NCBI GenBank assembly: GCA_963576725.1
Contig: OY755242.1
Coordinates: 5,027,093 to 5,091,092, forward strand
Direction: 5' to 3'
Source of the DNA: Azorinus chamasolen
Lineage: Eukaryota; Mollusca; Bivalvia; Cardiida; Solecurtidae
Length of the DNA stretch: 64,000 nucleotides
The notes beneath the pieces were generated by a model. The model was not told where the DNA came from. It searched no databases and saw nothing but the letters and a program-made list of their open reading frames with translations. This document shows, one piece after another, positions 62,668 through 64,000 of this stretch; position 1 is the stretch's first letter; each line of letters opens with the position of its first letter. The translations under genes were made by a program, and so were the position numbers.

Positions 62668-63589
62668 TATACTAATACCGCACGATTACTATGAGCTTCT
62701 TGTGACAACCATTGTCCACTTACCCATAAATTAGAATGGTTGCAACTTCTATAAATAGAAAAGTGCAGTCACAGCTCAGCACTCGAAATCGAACTATACC
62801 CCTTTCCCTGTTCTATGTTTATTTCAAATGTCAATACCTACTGAATATTCACCTACAAAATAGTTATAATGAAATATGGACAGTAGAACATTGTAGCAAT
62901 TTTAGAAAGTAAAGAAACAGATCTTTCACATTCCATTAGCAAACAGAGAAGACTCTAATTAGACGGTCTGATCTGGGTCTACTCTGTTTGCAAATGCACG
63001 AAAATACGTTTATATGATAGAAAGGATTAAATATCTAGAAATAATATATATATACAGTAAAACATCATCGAGACGACCTTTCAAGGGAATTCTTAACCTA
63101 TACCTGATAGTAATGATGAAAAAAATAATAACATCATGAATATTAATTATATCAGTTCTGTTATTAATGGCATAGATATGAGCACAGGAATGGTCGGCCA
63201 GAGCAGAAAGTAGAATTAGATCTATATTATTATGTAAACAAACAGAGCAGACTTTTATCGGACAGCTCCTATAGCAGCCACCTGATCTGGGTCTACTCTG
63301 TTTGCAAAGAGATGGAAAGGCATAACTATTTGATAAAATATTGACTTGATTTTCAAAACAGGTGGCAGGCAGAAGTAATGCAGAAGGCTCTAAAAGAAGC
63401 ATTCTGTAATACTCTTGTTCTGCATTAAGCAGTAATCTAATTATAAAGACATCAATGTTAATTAATGCTTTTCTTGAGAGATCCTGTCTAGCACCTTGAC
63501 AAACAGAGCAGACCCTGATCAGATGGCTCCAGTTGGAGCCACATGATCAGGGTCTGCTCAGTTTGTTTACATTGTATATGTTTGTGGTG

Positions 63590-63851
63590 AAAACTAGAAA
63601 ACTGACTCAGTCAGAGAGGGCCCAGTAACGAAGGGTAGATAACTCTAGACACAGTGATCTGATTCAAACCAAAAACTATAGGCGTCTTCCTCTGATGATA
63701 TTGAGCATAATTATGCCCTAAATATGAAACAAATATGTGAAGTACTGTTTGAGTTATCGTGTCACATCAAAAGTGTTGACGGACAGACGGACACAGACAG
63801 AAAATGTGATTCCTATAGGGCTCCTGCATTTTCAATGCAGGGCCCTTATTA
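63590..63851 (+). mobile_element. Short pearl-like element
   Basis: Starts AAACTAGAAAACTGACTCAG with GAGAGGGCCC, one core, GACGGACAGACGGACACAGA tract (63779-63800) and 3' end GGGCTCCTGCATTTTCAATG then CAGGGCCCTTATT. Confidence 0.65.
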
Positions 63852-64000
63852 ATTTCCTTATTTTATACATTAAAAACATTAATTAAAATAATTAATATTC
63901 ATGATGAGCAGCCATGCATGAATATTCATTAGGTAAAGAGTAAACAAGTGGTCGCTAAAAAAGGTTCCTCATCACACTGTCTATAACTCATCTGGGGATA

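Overview
This is animal genomic DNA: AT-rich, intron-rich and crowded with interspersed repeats. The only host gene I can support is a CYFIP (Sra-1/PIR121) orthologue on the minus strand. The repeat content points to a bivalve mollusc, most likely a clam: pearl-like elements (tandem cores, GACGGACA microsatellite, 3' hairpin), a Naiad-type Penelope-like retroelement with in-frame UGA at conserved Cys positions, and a tRNA-derived SINE with an ACTC tail. The species assignment is inference.

The CYFIP gene runs from right to left. 24 coding exons lie between 58057 and 9041, each with GT/AG borders and phases that join without error. With one of two alternative exons used, they encode 1070 residues plus the stop, matching human CYFIP1 from about residue 191 to the C-terminus. 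The exons for the first ~190 residues are not here; they must lie beyond position 64000, more than 5.9 kb upstream. CYFIP is the large scaffold subunit of the WAVE regulatory complex, which receives Rac1 signals and controls Arp2/3-driven actin assembly. Residues known to contact the WAVE WCA segment, and most of the Rac1 D site, can be read in these exons. Two exons of identical length (157 bp) and phase, 43855-44011 and 39092-39248, encode alternative versions of the same 52-residue segment and look mutually exclusive.

The introns and the 3' flank (1-8880) are filled with short non-autonomous DNA elements. I use these names: H1, hairpin with arms GCAAACAGAGTAGACC / GGTCTGCTCTGTTTGC; H2, hairpin GATAAATAGAGCATTTGC and its complement; H3, hairpin built on GCAGGTGGCTGCTTAATGCA; H4, hairpin on CTATGTTGTGACCACTCTTT; H5, hairpin on TTTGGATCCTGATGAGATG. 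H1 and H2 sit in elements bounded by TTAA with CCCTTT ends (piggyBac-like); H3 sits in several different elements bounded by TA with CAGT ends (Tc1/mariner/pogo-like). Unrelated families share the hairpin centre CTCCTATAGGAG.

Region by region: 1-8880 is the 3' flank with about 20 hairpin elements; 9041-14673 holds the C-terminal CYFIP exons and a splice-donor minisatellite; 15152-20410 holds two large pearl-like arrays rich in perfect nuclear-receptor (ERE-type) sites; 22055-24400 has tRNA-derived units and another pearl-like array; 26790-30035 is a decayed Naiad retroelement inside the intron at 24968-31097; 31098-58057 holds the middle of CYFIP with the alternative exon pair; 58058-64000 is intron with repeats only.
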